Source: Microbacterium enclense
GTDB taxonomy: Bacteria > Actinomycetota > Actinomycetes > Actinomycetales > Microbacteriaceae
Length of the DNA: 64,000 bases
Direction of reading: 5' to 3'
Assembly (NCBI RefSeq): GCF_001456955.1
Contig: NZ_KQ758469.1
Coordinates: 250,926 to 314,925 of the forward strand
Shown here: positions 50,807 through 59,861 of the stretch, piece after piece
Position numbering within the stretch: position 1 is the first letter of the stretch
Layout of the letters: each line of letters starts with the position of its first letter
Made by a program: the position numbers and the translations under genes
Notes under the pieces: generated by a model
What the model was told of the DNA's origin: nothing
The model's database searches: none
The model's input: only the letters and a program-made list of their open reading frames with translations

Positions 50807-52497
50807 GCACCGAGCCACTGCTGTCGATCCGAGACCTCCAGGTGCGCTACCGCGCCCGCCGTGGCGACGTCGAGGCCGTCCGCGGCGTCTCGTTCGACGT
50901 CGAGGCGGGCTCCGTCACCGCCCTCGTCGGCGAGTCGGGGTCGGGCAAGAGCACGGTCGCGCAGGCCGCGATCGGCCTGCTCGCCGCCAACGGCCGCGTG
51001 TCGGGCGGCAGCATCCGTCTCTCCGAGCGCACCGACGGCGTGACCGACCTCGTCGGCCTGCCCGAGCGGCGCTGGCGTCACCTGCGCGGTCGGTGCATCG
51101 CCCTCATCCCGCAGGACCCGGGGAACTCCCTCAACCCCGTCGCGACGATCGGGTGGAGCGTCGGCGAGGCGCTGCGCATCCACGGCTCGACCGACCGCGT
51201 CAAGATCCGCGCGCGCGTGCTCGATCTGCTCGAGCGCGTGGGCATCGACGACCCCGAGGCCCGGGCGAAGCAGTACCCGCACGAGCTGTCGGGCGGTATG
51301 CGCCAGCGCGTGCTGATCGCCGCCGCACTGGCTCTCCGCCCCGAGCTGATCATCGCCGACGAGCCCACCAGCGCCCTGGACGTCACGGTGCAGCGCACGG
51401 TGCTCGATCTGCTCGACGAGATCCGCACCGAGACGGGCACGGGCATCCTCTTCATCACGCACGACCTCGCCGTCGCAGCCGACCGCTCAGACTCCCTCGT
51501 CGTCATGCGGCGCGGCGTGGTGGAAGAGGCCGGCCCCACCGCCGAGGTGCTCGCGGCCCCCTCCTCGCCGTACACGCGTACGCTCCTCGCCGACGCGCCG
51601 TCGCTCGCCCGCGTCGTGGAGCGGGCGGCACCGGATGCCACGACCCTCACCGCCGAGCCCCTGGTGCAGGTCGCGGGACTCACGCAGGAGTTCCGCCGGC
51701 CCGGCCGAGCCCCCCTGATCGCCGTCGACGACGTCTCGTTCACTGTGGCGCGGGGGACGACGCACGCGATCGTCGGGGAGTCGGGATCGGGCAAGACGAC
51801 CACCGGTCGCTCGATCGCGGGATTCCACCGCCCCACCGCCGGGCGCATCGGCGTGGCGGGCACCGAGGTCACGGCACTGGCCGGTGGGCGCGCCCGCCGC
51901 GCCTTCCACCGCACCACCCAGTTGGTGTACCAGAACCCGTACGCCTCGCTCGATCCGCGGCAGAGCATCGCCGAGATCCTCACCGAGCCGCTGCGCAACT
52001 TCGACATCGGTTCCCGCTCCGAGCGCGCCGAACGCGCCGCACACCACCTCGAACTCGTCGCCCTCGACCCCGACCTCGCCACCCGACGTCCGCGGGAGCT
52101 CTCCGGCGGCCAGCGGCAGCGCGTTGCCATCGCGCGGGCGCTGATCGTCGAACCGCAGCTCGTCGTCCTCGACGAGGCGGTGTCCGCCCTCGACGTGACG
52201 GTGCAGGCGCAGATCCTCCGCCTGCTCGCCCGCCTGCAGACCGACCTGGGGCTGACCTACGTCTTCATCTCGCACGATCTCGCTGTCGTCCGCCAGATCG
52301 CCGACACCGTCTCGGTGCTGCAGCGGGGCCGTCAGGTCGAGCACGGGCCCGCCGCCCGCCTCTTCGACGACCCGCAGCACGAGTACACACGGCAGCTGCT
52401 CCAGGCCATCCCGGGTGCTTCGCTGCGCGCGCACCTGTCGTCCGAGAGCCCGGATGCCATTCCTTCCACGGCCCACCCCAAGGAGGTCCTCCGATGA
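50803..52497 (+). CDS. Fused dipeptide-type ABC transporter ATPase (DppD-DppF)
   Basis: This 564-residue protein has two ABC ATPase domains. Domain 1 has Walker A GESGSGKS (about residues 44-51), signature LSGGMRQR and Walker B LIIADEP. Domain 2 has GESGSGKT, LSGGQRQR and LVVLDEA, where the usual final Pro is Ala. It energises the importer encoded upstream. The GTG start at 50803 and the stop at 52497 both overlap neighbours by 4 bp. It parallels the fused ATPase of the divergent operon. Confidence 0.93.
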   Translation: MSTEPLLSIRDLQVRYRARRGDVEAVRGVSFDVEAGSVTALVGESGSGKSTVAQAAIGLLAANGRVSGGSIRLSERTDGVTDLVGLPERRWRHLRGRCIALIPQDPGNSLNPVATIGWSVGEALRIHGSTDRVKIRARVLDLLERVGIDDPEARAKQYPHELSGGMRQRVLIAAALALRPELIIADEPTSALDVTVQRTVLDLLDEIRTETGTGILFITHDLAVAADRSDSLVVMRRGVVEEAGPTAEVLAAPSSPYTRTLLADAPSLARVVERAAPDATTLTAEPLVQVAGLTQEFRRPGRAPLIAVDDVSFTVARGTTHAIVGESGSGKTTTGRSIAGFHRPTAGRIGVAGTEVTALAGGRARRAFHRTTQLVYQNPYASLDPRQSIAEILTEPLRNFDIGSRSERAERAAHHLELVALDPDLATRRPRELSGGQRQRVAIARALIVEPQLVVLDEAVSALDVTVQAQILRLLARLQTDLGLTYVFISHDLAVVRQIADTVSVLQRGRQVEHGPAARLFDDPQHEYTRQLLQAIPGASLRAHLSSESPDAIPSTAHPKEVLR

Positions 52498-53564
52498 CCG
52501 GCCCCCGCCTCGGATTCTTCAGCCGCGTGCTCGAGACCGCGTCCGCAGCCGACCGCTACCGGTTTGCGGTCGAGCAGATCGCTCACGCGGAACGCAGCGG
52601 CTTCGCCTCGGCCTGGCTCGCGCAGCACCACTTCGGCGAGACCGAAGGAGGCCTCCCGTCTCCCTTCGTGCTCCTGGCCGCCGCGGCCGAGCGCACGAGT
52701 CGCATCGCCCTGGCGACCGGGGTGGTGACGCTGCCCCTCGACGATCCGCTCCGCGTCGCGGAGGACGCCACAGTGCTCGACCAGCTCAGTGGGGGTCGCG
52801 TGCAGCTGGGGCTCGCCACCGGAGGCACCCCGGCTTCGTTCGCCGCGTTCGGACGCGAGTCCGACCGCCGCCGCGAGATCTTCGCCGACCACTTCGACGT
52901 GCTGCTCGACGCGCTCGAGGGGCGTGGCATCCGGGGATCCGACTCTCAGCTCTACCCGAGCGGCGGCGACCTGTCGGCGCGCATCTGGCAGGCGACGTTC
53001 TCGGTCGACGGCGGTCGCCGTGCGGGCGTGCGCGGTGACGGGCTCCTGCTCTCGCGCACGCAACCGCGCAGCCCCGAGGCACCCGGTGCTCCCCTGCACG
53101 ACCTCCAGCTGCCGATTATCGCGGCCTACAGACAAGCGCTGCCCCCCGGCGCACCGGTGCGCGTGCTCGCCTCGCGCACCGCCCTGGTCGTCGACCCCGA
53201 GAACCGCACCCGGGCGCTCGAGCTGGCCGGCGACGGCCTGCGCCACCTCGCGCGCACGGTGCTCGCGATCGACACCGACAGGGTCGGGCTCGACGAGCTC
53301 GTGCGACTGACCGATACCCACGTCGGCACGGTCGACGAGGTGGTGGCCTCGCTCTCGGCCGACGAGACGCTCGCCGACGTCAGCGACGTGTCGTTCCAGG
53401 TGCACTCGATCGCCGCGCCCCACGAGCTCACCCTGCGCTCGCTGGAGCTGCTGGCCGCAGAGGTCGCGCCCCGACTCGGTTTCGACGTCGGGCCGGATGC
53501 CGCCGACGCCCTGCGCCACGCCCACCACTCACTCGCCACCACCGCCGTGGAAGGACCCGCATGA
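52494..53564 (+). CDS. FMN-dependent luciferase-like monooxygenase (KPN_01858-type)
   Basis: This 356-residue luciferase-family protein has LGFFSRVLE, SGFASAWLAQHHFGETEGGL, RIALATGVVTLPLDDPLRVA and LSGGRVQLGLATGG. Its combination with two CMD-type proteins and a Dpp-type importer matches, as I recall, a conserved group named in TIGRFAM after KPN_01858 (LLM), Avi_7170 and Avi_7169 (CMD proteins). The group has a predicted but unproven oxidative function. The ATG overlaps the ATPase stop by 4 bp. Confidence 0.83.
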   Translation: MTGPRLGFFSRVLETASAADRYRFAVEQIAHAERSGFASAWLAQHHFGETEGGLPSPFVLLAAAAERTSRIALATGVVTLPLDDPLRVAEDATVLDQLSGGRVQLGLATGGTPASFAAFGRESDRRREIFADHFDVLLDALEGRGIRGSDSQLYPSGGDLSARIWQATFSVDGGRRAGVRGDGLLLSRTQPRSPEAPGAPLHDLQLPIIAAYRQALPPGAPVRVLASRTALVVDPENRTRALELAGDGLRHLARTVLAIDTDRVGLDELVRLTDTHVGTVDEVVASLSADETLADVSDVSFQVHSIAAPHELTLRSLELLAAEVAPRLGFDVGPDAADALRHAHHSLATTAVEGPA

Positions 53565-54226
53565 GCACGCCCCCCGCCGACATCATCGATCTGCTCGCCG
53601 GTATCCGACCGGGCGACGCACTCGACACCGTCCGCTCCGGCCGCCCCCAGGCGCGCGAGAACGCCCAGCGCAGCTTCGAGGCCCTCCTCGAACCGGCCGT
53701 CCCGGGCGAATTCTCCCTCGCGGAGCGCTACGCCGTCGCGCTGTTCGTCTCGACGCTGCACGGTTTCGCCGCCGCGACGGAGTTCTACGGCGACCTGCTC
53801 GGCGACGAGGCGGCGGAGCTCGTCCCCGTCGTGACCGAGGCCGCGGCCGCGGCGAGCGCCCCGGGCCCGTTCGGCCAGTACCGCGAGCCGGGCCTCGCGG
53901 CCGAGTCCACCGACGGTGCGCGGTGGAGCCCCGAAGCTGGCGTGACCAAGGGTCTCGGCATCCGTCTGTCCGCTGCCCTCGCGCACGCGCATCTGCTGGT
54001 CGTGCGCCCGCGCGAAGCGCGTCCCGACGCGTTAAAGAGCCTCGTGGATGCCGGGTGGAGTCCGGATGCCATCGTCTCGCTGTCGCAGCTCGTGGCGTTC
54101 CTGACGTTCCAGCTGCGGCTCGCCTGGGGGCTGCGCGTGCTCGCCGCGGCTCCGGCTCCCGTGGACGCGCACGCCGCCCACGCATCGCCGTCCCCCGCCC
54201 GCGCCTCGCTCGCCGAAGGAGTCTGA
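53561..54226 (+). CDS. CMD-domain protein (Avi_7170-type)
   Basis: This 221-residue helical protein of the carboxymuconolactone-decarboxylase/AhpD fold group appears to lack the C-X-X-C pair of its neighbour. Visible elements are a helical N-terminal region, ERYAVALFVSTLHGFAAATEFYG, and the C-terminal AGWSPDAIVSLSQLVAFLTFQLRLAWGLRVL that fits the CMD helical core. With the next gene it probably forms a paired partner of the luciferase-like enzyme. The ATG overlaps the preceding stop by 4 bp. The family assignment relies on context as well as pattern. Confidence 0.7.
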   Translation: MSTPPADIIDLLAGIRPGDALDTVRSGRPQARENAQRSFEALLEPAVPGEFSLAERYAVALFVSTLHGFAAATEFYGDLLGDEAAELVPVVTEAAAAASAPGPFGQYREPGLAAESTDGARWSPEAGVTKGLGIRLSAALAHAHLLVVRPREARPDALKSLVDAGWSPDAIVSLSQLVAFLTFQLRLAWGLRVLAAAPAPVDAHAAHASPSPARASLAEGV

Positions 54227-54227
54227 G

Positions 54228-54851
54228 ATGACCGACACCATCACCGAGTACCCCGACCTCGCCCGTCCGGACGCCTTCACGCAGCGCGGTCTCGGCTGGG
54301 TGCCGTGGCTGCTGCCCGTCGACGAGGACGCGCTGACCGATGCGCAGCGCGATGCCCTCATCGAGCCGGCCCGCGCGAAGATGCCGTACTTCCGCCTGCT
54401 CGCGCGCGACCCCGAGGCGCTCCGCGCCCGCACGCTCACCGACCTCGACATCTTCTACAACGTCGACGGCGGCATCGGGCGGGCCGAACGCGAACTCGCG
54501 GCGGCCGCCACCTCGCGCCACAACGGCTGCGTCTTCTGCGCCTCGGTGCACGCGGCGTCCGCCACCCGCGAATCCGGACGCGAAGACGACGTGCAGCGCC
54601 TGCTCGACGAGGGAGTGGATGCCGACCTCGGCGACGAGCGGTGGAACGCGGTGGTCGCGGCGTCCGTCGCCCTCGCCGACACCCCGCTGGCGTTCGACGA
54701 GGCCGCCATCGCGCGTCTGCGCGCGGCGGGCCTGGATGACGCCGACATCGCCGACGTCATCGGCGGCGCCGCCTTCTTCAACTGGGCGAACCGGCTCATG
54801 CTGTCGCTCGGCGAGCCCGAGGTCCCCTCCCGACAGCAAGGACATTCATGA
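54228..54851 (+). CDS. Alkylhydroperoxidase-type CMD protein (AhpD-like, Avi_7169-type)
   Basis: This 207-residue protein contains the AhpD redox motif: ERELAAAATSRHNGCVFCAS followed by VHA, that is C-X-X-C-X-X-X-H around residues 101-108, with the upstream catalytic Glu. It probably reduces a peroxide or disulfide formed by the neighbouring monooxygenase, in the cytosol. The ATG at 54228 lies one base after the previous stop; its own stop overlaps the VOC gene by 4 bp. Confidence 0.82.
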   Translation: MTDTITEYPDLARPDAFTQRGLGWVPWLLPVDEDALTDAQRDALIEPARAKMPYFRLLARDPEALRARTLTDLDIFYNVDGGIGRAERELAAAATSRHNGCVFCASVHAASATRESGREDDVQRLLDEGVDADLGDERWNAVVAASVALADTPLAFDEAAIARLRAAGLDDADIADVIGGAAFFNWANRLMLSLGEPEVPSRQQGHS

Positions 54852-55495
54852 GCATTCCCCGCCTTCTCGATCACGTCGTCATCGCCGGCCCCGACCTCGC
54901 GACTCTGATCGACTGGTTCGCCGAGCGCACCGGTGTCGTTGCCGCGCCGGGAGGCGCGCACCCGACCGGCACGGCGAACGCTCTCGTCGCCCTCACGGTC
55001 GACGGGGAGCGCGGCCCGCAGTACATCGAACTGATCGGCCCCGATCCCGACCGCGCCCAGCCCGCACTGCCGACCGCGTTCGGCATCGACGCGCTCACCG
55101 AGCCGCGGGTGCAGGCGTACGCGGTGCATCCGACCGACATCGACGCGACCGTCGCCACTGCCCGCGCGGGCGGGTACGACCCGGGTGACGTCAGCGACCT
55201 GTCGCGGCGCACGCCGGACGGCACCCTGCTCGAGTGGCGCCTGACGCGCGGCGAGAACCACCGGATCGACGTCCCGTTCCTCATCGACTGGGGGCACACG
55301 CCGCAGCCCGGCCTCAGCGACATCCCGACGATCGAGCTCGTGTCGTTCGTGCGCACCGAGCCCGACCCGGCGCCCCTGACCGGCATCCTGAACACCCTCG
55401 GGCTGAGCGACGGTGTCGCCGAGGTCGTGACGGGTGAGCAGCCGGGCTTCCGGCTGACACTGCGCACCCCGAACGGAGACGTAGTCGAGCTGTAG
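54848..55495 (+). CDS. VOC/glyoxalase-like protein
   Basis: This 215-residue protein has a Glyoxalase-3-like pattern: N-terminal LLDHVVIAGPDLATLIDWFA, YIELIGPDPD, and TPDGTLLEWRLTRG with the metal-ligand Glu, then a second half-domain ending TPNGDVVEL. VOC proteins use a metal for isomerisation, ring cleavage or lyase steps. It is the last gene of the plus-strand operon and probably acts on the product of the luciferase-like enzyme. Confidence 0.83.
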   Translation: MSIPRLLDHVVIAGPDLATLIDWFAERTGVVAAPGGAHPTGTANALVALTVDGERGPQYIELIGPDPDRAQPALPTAFGIDALTEPRVQAYAVHPTDIDATVATARAGGYDPGDVSDLSRRTPDGTLLEWRLTRGENHRIDVPFLIDWGHTPQPGLSDIPTIELVSFVRTEPDPAPLTGILNTLGLSDGVAEVVTGEQPGFRLTLRTPNGDVVEL

Positions 55496-55542
55496 GGGCG
55501 GGTCGGGCGGCCGTGAGGAGCTCCGGCCGATGCAATTTCCGT

Positions 55543-55600
55543 GGTTAACAATGGTTAATTCGGTTAACCATTTGACGACCCCATTCGGCACCGCTTAGCG
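55543..55600 (+). promoter_or_regulatory. Fructanase promoter with inverted-repeat operator
   Basis: A -35 box TTGACG (55572-55577) and a -10 box TTAGCG (55595-55600) are 17 bp apart. Directly upstream, and touching the -35, are AATGGTTAA (55550-55558) and TTAACCATT (55564-55572), perfect 9-bp inverted arms with a 5-bp spacer. A further direct copy, GGTTAAC, lies at 55543. The AT-rich cluster is a strong regulator-binding candidate, unlike the LacI-type boxes of the GH43 genes. Confidence 0.72.
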
Positions 55601-55667
55601 TCTGTGCGCAATGGACTGACATCGATGTCAGTCGCTGCCTGACGGCAGCACGCACAAAGGAGCGCGT

Positions 55668-58600
55668 GTGAAGAACTGCCTGCCCAGAAACCGATTCCGA
55701 ACGATCGCCGCGGCGACCACCGTCGTTGTCGCGGCCACCCTCGGTGTGACGGCGGTCGCGCCGGCGCACGCCGACCCCGGGCCCGCGACAGCGGCACCCG
55801 CAACCACCTCAAACGCTTCCGCCGGCACCGCATCCGCGGCATCCACGGCAGCCCTCAACGCTCCCGCCAGCACCGCGTCGACGGCATCCACGACCGCCCC
55901 ACACGCTCCCTCCGACACTGCCTCCGCGGCATCCCCCACCCTCGGCGACGAGCAATACCGCCCCCGGGTGCATTTCACGCCCGAGAAGAACTGGATGAAC
56001 GACCCCAACGGGATGGTGTTCCACAAGGGCGTCTACCACCTGTATTTCCAGCACAACCCGCAGGGCGACCGCTGGGGCAACATGAGCTGGGGGCACGCCA
56101 CCAGCACCGATCTGCTCACGTGGACCGAGCAGCCTCTCGCGATTCCGCAGACCTTCGACGACCAGGGTCGGCCGATCGAGAGCATCTTCTCGGGCTCCGT
56201 CGTGGTCGATGAGAACAACACGTCCGGGTTCGGCGACGGCACGAACGCGCCGCTCGTCGCGATCTACACGAGTGCGTACGAGCCGGCCCACCCGACCCGC
56301 GCGGGCCTGCAGGCACAGTCGCTCGCCTACAGCCTCGACGACGGCTACACGTGGACGAAGTTCGAGGGGAACCCGGTGCTCGACCGGAACTCGGCGAACT
56401 TCCGCGACCCGAAGGTGTTCTGGTACGACGGGCCCGGCGGCGCCTACTGGGTGATGGTCGCGGTCGAAGCGCTCGATCACGAGGTCGTGCTCTACAAGAG
56501 CGCCGACCTGAAGAACTGGGAGCACCTGTCCGACTTCGGCCCCGCCAACTCCACCGGCGGCATCTGGGAGTGCCCCGACCTGTTCGAGCTGCCGGTCGAC
56601 GGCGATCCGAGCAACACGAAGTGGGTCATGGTCGTCAACCTCAACCCCGGTGCCGTCGGCGGCGGCAGCGGCGGGCAGTACTTCGTCGGCGAGTTCGACG
56701 GCACGACCTTCACGAGCGAGAGCACCGAGGGCGCGCAGTCGACGCCCGCGGGCCGGGTGTTCGCCGGCTTCGACGACGGTACGTTCGACGGCTGGACGCT
56801 CGGCAACGAACCCGGCAACGGGAAGGACGGGCCGTGGGGGCTCGCCCCGGCATCCGGTGCCCTCGACGGGCAGAGCCCGGTCACCGGGTTCGTCGGCGCG
56901 GGACTGGTGAACGGCTTCCACGACGGCGACTGGCCGGTCGGCACGCTCGAGTCGCCGACGTTCACCGTGAGCGACCCCTACATCAACCTGCTCGTCGGCG
57001 GCGGCAACCACCCGCACGTCGAGGGCACCCAGCTCGCCAACGACCCGCCCGCCGGACGGACGGTGTTCGACTTCGAGCTGCCCGACGGCCAGACGCTGGC
57101 CGACAGCGGGTGGCAGCTGACCGGCGACTTCGCCACCGACCCCGCCCGCAACCCCTCCACCGCCGGCGGCGACTACTACCTGGGCGCCAAGCGCATCAAC
57201 ACGTGGGAGGGCGGCCCGCGCGGTGACGACAACACCGGCGAGATGCTGTCCCCGGCCTTCACGCTCGACGGACGGTACGTGTCGTTCCTCATCGGCGGTG
57301 GCAAGCGCACCGACGGCACCCTGCAGGCCGAGCTCGTGGTCGACGGTCAGGTCGTCCGCTCGCAGACCGGACCCGAGGCGGGTGCCCTGAATTGGGTGTC
57401 ATGGGATGCCGCGGAGTTCGCCGGGGAGCAGGCGCAGATCCGCATCCGCGACGAGGCGACCGGCGGGTGGGGGCACCTCACGTTCGACCACGTCGTCGTG
57501 GGCGATGAGCCGGCGCAGGTGCGCAGCGACGAGACGAGTGTGAACCTCGTCGTCGACGGCAAGGTCGTCCGCACGGCCACCGGGGCGAACAGCGAGACCC
57601 TCGACTGGGCGAGCTGGAACGTCTCGGAGTTCGCCGGCCGACAGGCCAGCATCCGGGTCATCGACAACAACCGCTTCGGCTGGGGTCACCTGCTGCTCGA
57701 CCAGGTGATGTTCGCCGATCAGGCCGCCTCGACCCGTCTCGAGAGCTACGACTGGCTCGACTGGGGCCGTGATTACTACGCGACCGTGACGTACTCCGGT
57801 ACGCCCGACTCGAGCTCCCACGTCATGCAGGGCTGGATGAACAACTGGGATTACGCCAACGACATCCCCACCTCGCCCTGGCGCAGCTCGATGGCCCTCC
57901 CCCGCGAGGTCACCCTCACCCAGACCGCCGAGGGTCCCCGCCTCACCCAGAAGGTCGTCCCCCAGATCGATGGACGAATGGATGCCACGAACGCGCAGAC
58001 CCGCACCGACGTGGCGGTCGACGGCGAGACGGATCTGCAGCTGAGCGGCGATGTCGTCAAGGTCGACCTCACCCTGCGGCCGGGGGATGCCGAGCAGGCG
58101 GGCATCACCGTCTTCGGTGACGACACCTCGGGCACCCGCATCGGCTACGACACCACCACCGGCCGCGTGTACGTCGACCGGCGCGACTCGGGGAATGTCG
58201 ACTTCCACCCGGCCTTCGCCTCCGTCGAAGACGCGCCGGTGGCTCTGGTTGACGGCACGGTGACGCTCGAGGCGTACCTCGACCGCGCGTCGGTGGAGCT
58301 GTTCACCGCGGGCGGGCGCACGACGACCACCGACCAGGTGTTCCCCAACGCCGATGCCGACGACATCACCGCCTGGTCGGAGGGAGGCACCGCCACGATC
58401 GAGCGCATCACCGTGACACCCCTCCTCCCCACGATGTTCTTGGACGACACAGCCCCGGTGGCTCCCACCGGAGTGACCGCCTCCCCACAGGCAGGAGGCG
58501 CCGCGCTCTCGTGGACCGCGCCGGTCAGCGACGGGGGATCGCCCATCACGGAGTACCGCGTCTATCAGGAGGGAGTGGATGCCGCGGTGGCGACCTCGAC

Positions 58601-59303
58601 CTCCCTCACTGCCACCGTGACCGGCCTGGCTCCCGGCACCACGGCGCGCTTCGCGGTCACCGCGGTCAACGCGGTCGGCGAGTCGCCGCGGTCGGAGTGG
58701 TCGGCACCCGTGACGGTGCCCGACGGCGCGACCGCGAAGCCCGGCCGGGGCACGCTGTGGCACGACAACCTCTTCTCCACAGGCGACTACACCGTGCGGA
58801 TGACCCTGCTGAAGGGCCAGAACGCCACGAGCTTCCGCCTGTACGAGAACGGCATCCTCATCGCCACGATCCCGTTGGAGTATCGCGGCACGGCCCCGCA
58901 GTCCGCGAAGGTCGCCGTCTCGGGCAAGAAGAACGGCACGTACTTCTACACCGGCGAGCTGATCAACTCGAAGGGCGTGACCGCGACCTCGCGCGCGACC
59001 GTCAAGGTGACCAGGGCGCTGCCCGCGACCCCCGTGCTGAGTCACGACAACCGCGACGGTGACGGCGCCTTCACCCTGACGGCGACCCTGCGATCGGGCA
59101 CGAACGCGACGAGCTATCGGTTCCTCGAGGGTGACACCGTCATCGCCGAGGGCACGCTCACCCCGCGCACGCCATTCGCGCAGACAGCTCGGGCGGATGT
59201 GACCGGCGCGGCGGTGGGGACGCACACGTACCGGGTCGAGTTCACGAACGCCTCCGGCACGACGACGAGCAAGCCGCTGACCGTGACGGTGCGGCGGCCG
59301 TAG
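55668..59303 (+). CDS. Secreted multidomain GH32 fructanase (levanase/inulinase-like)
   Basis: This 1211-residue secreted enzyme hydrolyses fructans such as levan or inulin. Signal peptide to about residue 35, then an Ala/Thr/Ser linker. The GH32 propeller has nucleophile Asp112 in NWMNDPNG, FRDP (246-248) and acid/base Glu301 in WECPD. Around residues 366-690 some 325 residues of GGG- and WGHL-repeat-rich sequence interrupt the propeller, after which the last blade resumes (WGRDYYATVTY, QGWMNNWDYAND). A beta-sandwich, a fibronectin-III domain (about 920-1010) and two 90-residue repeats (HDN...NATS) follow. The GTG at 55668 is behind AAAGGAG. A terminator lies 12 bp after the stop, so the gene is monocistronic. 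Confidence 0.92.
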   Translation: MKNCLPRNRFRTIAAATTVVVAATLGVTAVAPAHADPGPATAAPATTSNASAGTASAASTAALNAPASTASTASTTAPHAPSDTASAASPTLGDEQYRPRVHFTPEKNWMNDPNGMVFHKGVYHLYFQHNPQGDRWGNMSWGHATSTDLLTWTEQPLAIPQTFDDQGRPIESIFSGSVVVDENNTSGFGDGTNAPLVAIYTSAYEPAHPTRAGLQAQSLAYSLDDGYTWTKFEGNPVLDRNSANFRDPKVFWYDGPGGAYWVMVAVEALDHEVVLYKSADLKNWEHLSDFGPANSTGGIWECPDLFELPVDGDPSNTKWVMVVNLNPGAVGGGSGGQYFVGEFDGTTFTSESTEGAQSTPAGRVFAGFDDGTFDGWTLGNEPGNGKDGPWGLAPASGALDGQSPVTGFVGAGLVNGFHDGDWPVGTLESPTFTVSDPYINLLVGGGNHPHVEGTQLANDPPAGRTVFDFELPDGQTLADSGWQLTGDFATDPARNPSTAGGDYYLGAKRINTWEGGPRGDDNTGEMLSPAFTLDGRYVSFLIGGGKRTDGTLQAELVVDGQVVRSQTGPEAGALNWVSWDAAEFAGEQAQIRIRDEATGGWGHLTFDHVVVGDEPAQVRSDETSVNLVVDGKVVRTATGANSETLDWASWNVSEFAGRQASIRVIDNNRFGWGHLLLDQVMFADQAASTRLESYDWLDWGRDYYATVTYSGTPDSSSHVMQGWMNNWDYANDIPTSPWRSSMALPREVTLTQTAEGPRLTQKVVPQIDGRMDATNAQTRTDVAVDGETDLQLSGDVVKVDLTLRPGDAEQAGITVFGDDTSGTRIGYDTTTGRVYVDRRDSGNVDFHPAFASVEDAPVALVDGTVTLEAYLDRASVELFTAGGRTTTTDQVFPNADADDITAWSEGGTATIERITVTPLLPTMFLDDTAPVAPTGVTASPQAGGAALSWTAPVSDGGSPITEYRVYQEGVDAAVATSTSLTATVTGLAPGTTARFAVTAVNAVGESPRSEWSAPVTVPDGATAKPGRGTLWHDNLFSTGDYTVRMTLLKGQNATSFRLYENGILIATIPLEYRGTAPQSAKVAVSGKKNGTYFYTGELINSKGVTATSRATVKVTRALPATPVLSHDNRDGDGAFTLTATLRSGTNATSYRFLEGDTVIAEGTLTPRTPFAQTARADVTGAAVGTHTYRVEFTNASGTTTSKPLTVTVRRP

Positions 59304-59314
59304 GGGCGGCGGAG

Positions 59315-59350
59315 GGGAGCGGATGCCGCGGGGGCGGGGCATCCGCTCCC
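59315..59350 (+). terminator. Rho-independent terminator after fructanase gene
   Basis: A perfect 13-bp stem GGGAGCGGATGCC (59315-59327) / GGCATCCGCTCCC (59338-59350) with a 10-nt loop is followed by TTT, 12 bp after the stop codon. Confidence 0.85.
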
Positions 59351-59372
59351 TTTCGCGTGCGGGTTGTCGGGC

Positions 59373-59621
59373 TCAGTCGTCGTCGGGTGCGGTGTCGTCT
59401 CGTCGGTACCGCATGTCCGTGGCGACCGTCCAGGCTGCGAAGGCGAGCAGGGGAATCACCGACAGGGGGCCCCACACGTCAGCGCCCTGCCCGTGGCTCA
59501 GGTACAGCGTGCTCAGCACGATGAACCACGCGAACGATGCGAGGCAGAGCACCAGCCGCATCGGCGAGAAGAGGATCGACAGCCGGATCCTGAGTGATGC
59601 GCGGTAGGTCGGCGGCGTCAT
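59373..59621 (-). CDS. Small two-helix membrane protein
   Basis: This 82-residue protein starts at the ATG at 59621 with AGGG upstream. A basic N-terminus is followed by two hydrophobic helices (about residues 22-42, MRLVLCLASFAWFIVLSTLY, and 50-66, LSVIPLLAFAAWTVA) and an acidic tail ending RRDDTAPDDD. I do not recognise a family. It is convergent with the fructanase gene and separated from it by that gene's terminator. Confidence 0.7.
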   Translation of the reverse strand: MTPPTYRASLRIRLSILFSPMRLVLCLASFAWFIVLSTLYLSHGQGADVWGPLSVIPLLAFAAWTVATDMRYRRDDTAPDDD

Positions 59622-59861
59622 GGACGCAGCCCTCCCAAGGAGGATCCGAGCGTGGGAGTCGCTCTTCTCCCGCGGCATCGTGCGCATCTTTCTTCCATCT
59701 CGCTCCTCCCAGTTCGGTCGTTTCGCGCTGCCAGCATGTCGCGTCCGCCCAGAGAGGGCGATCAAGACACCGGGTGAAGTTCGCGCGCGAGCATGCGTGG
59801 CCAACGCCATAGAGCGGGACGGGTATATCGCCCCCGATAACCCCTCCGATACCCTGGTCGC

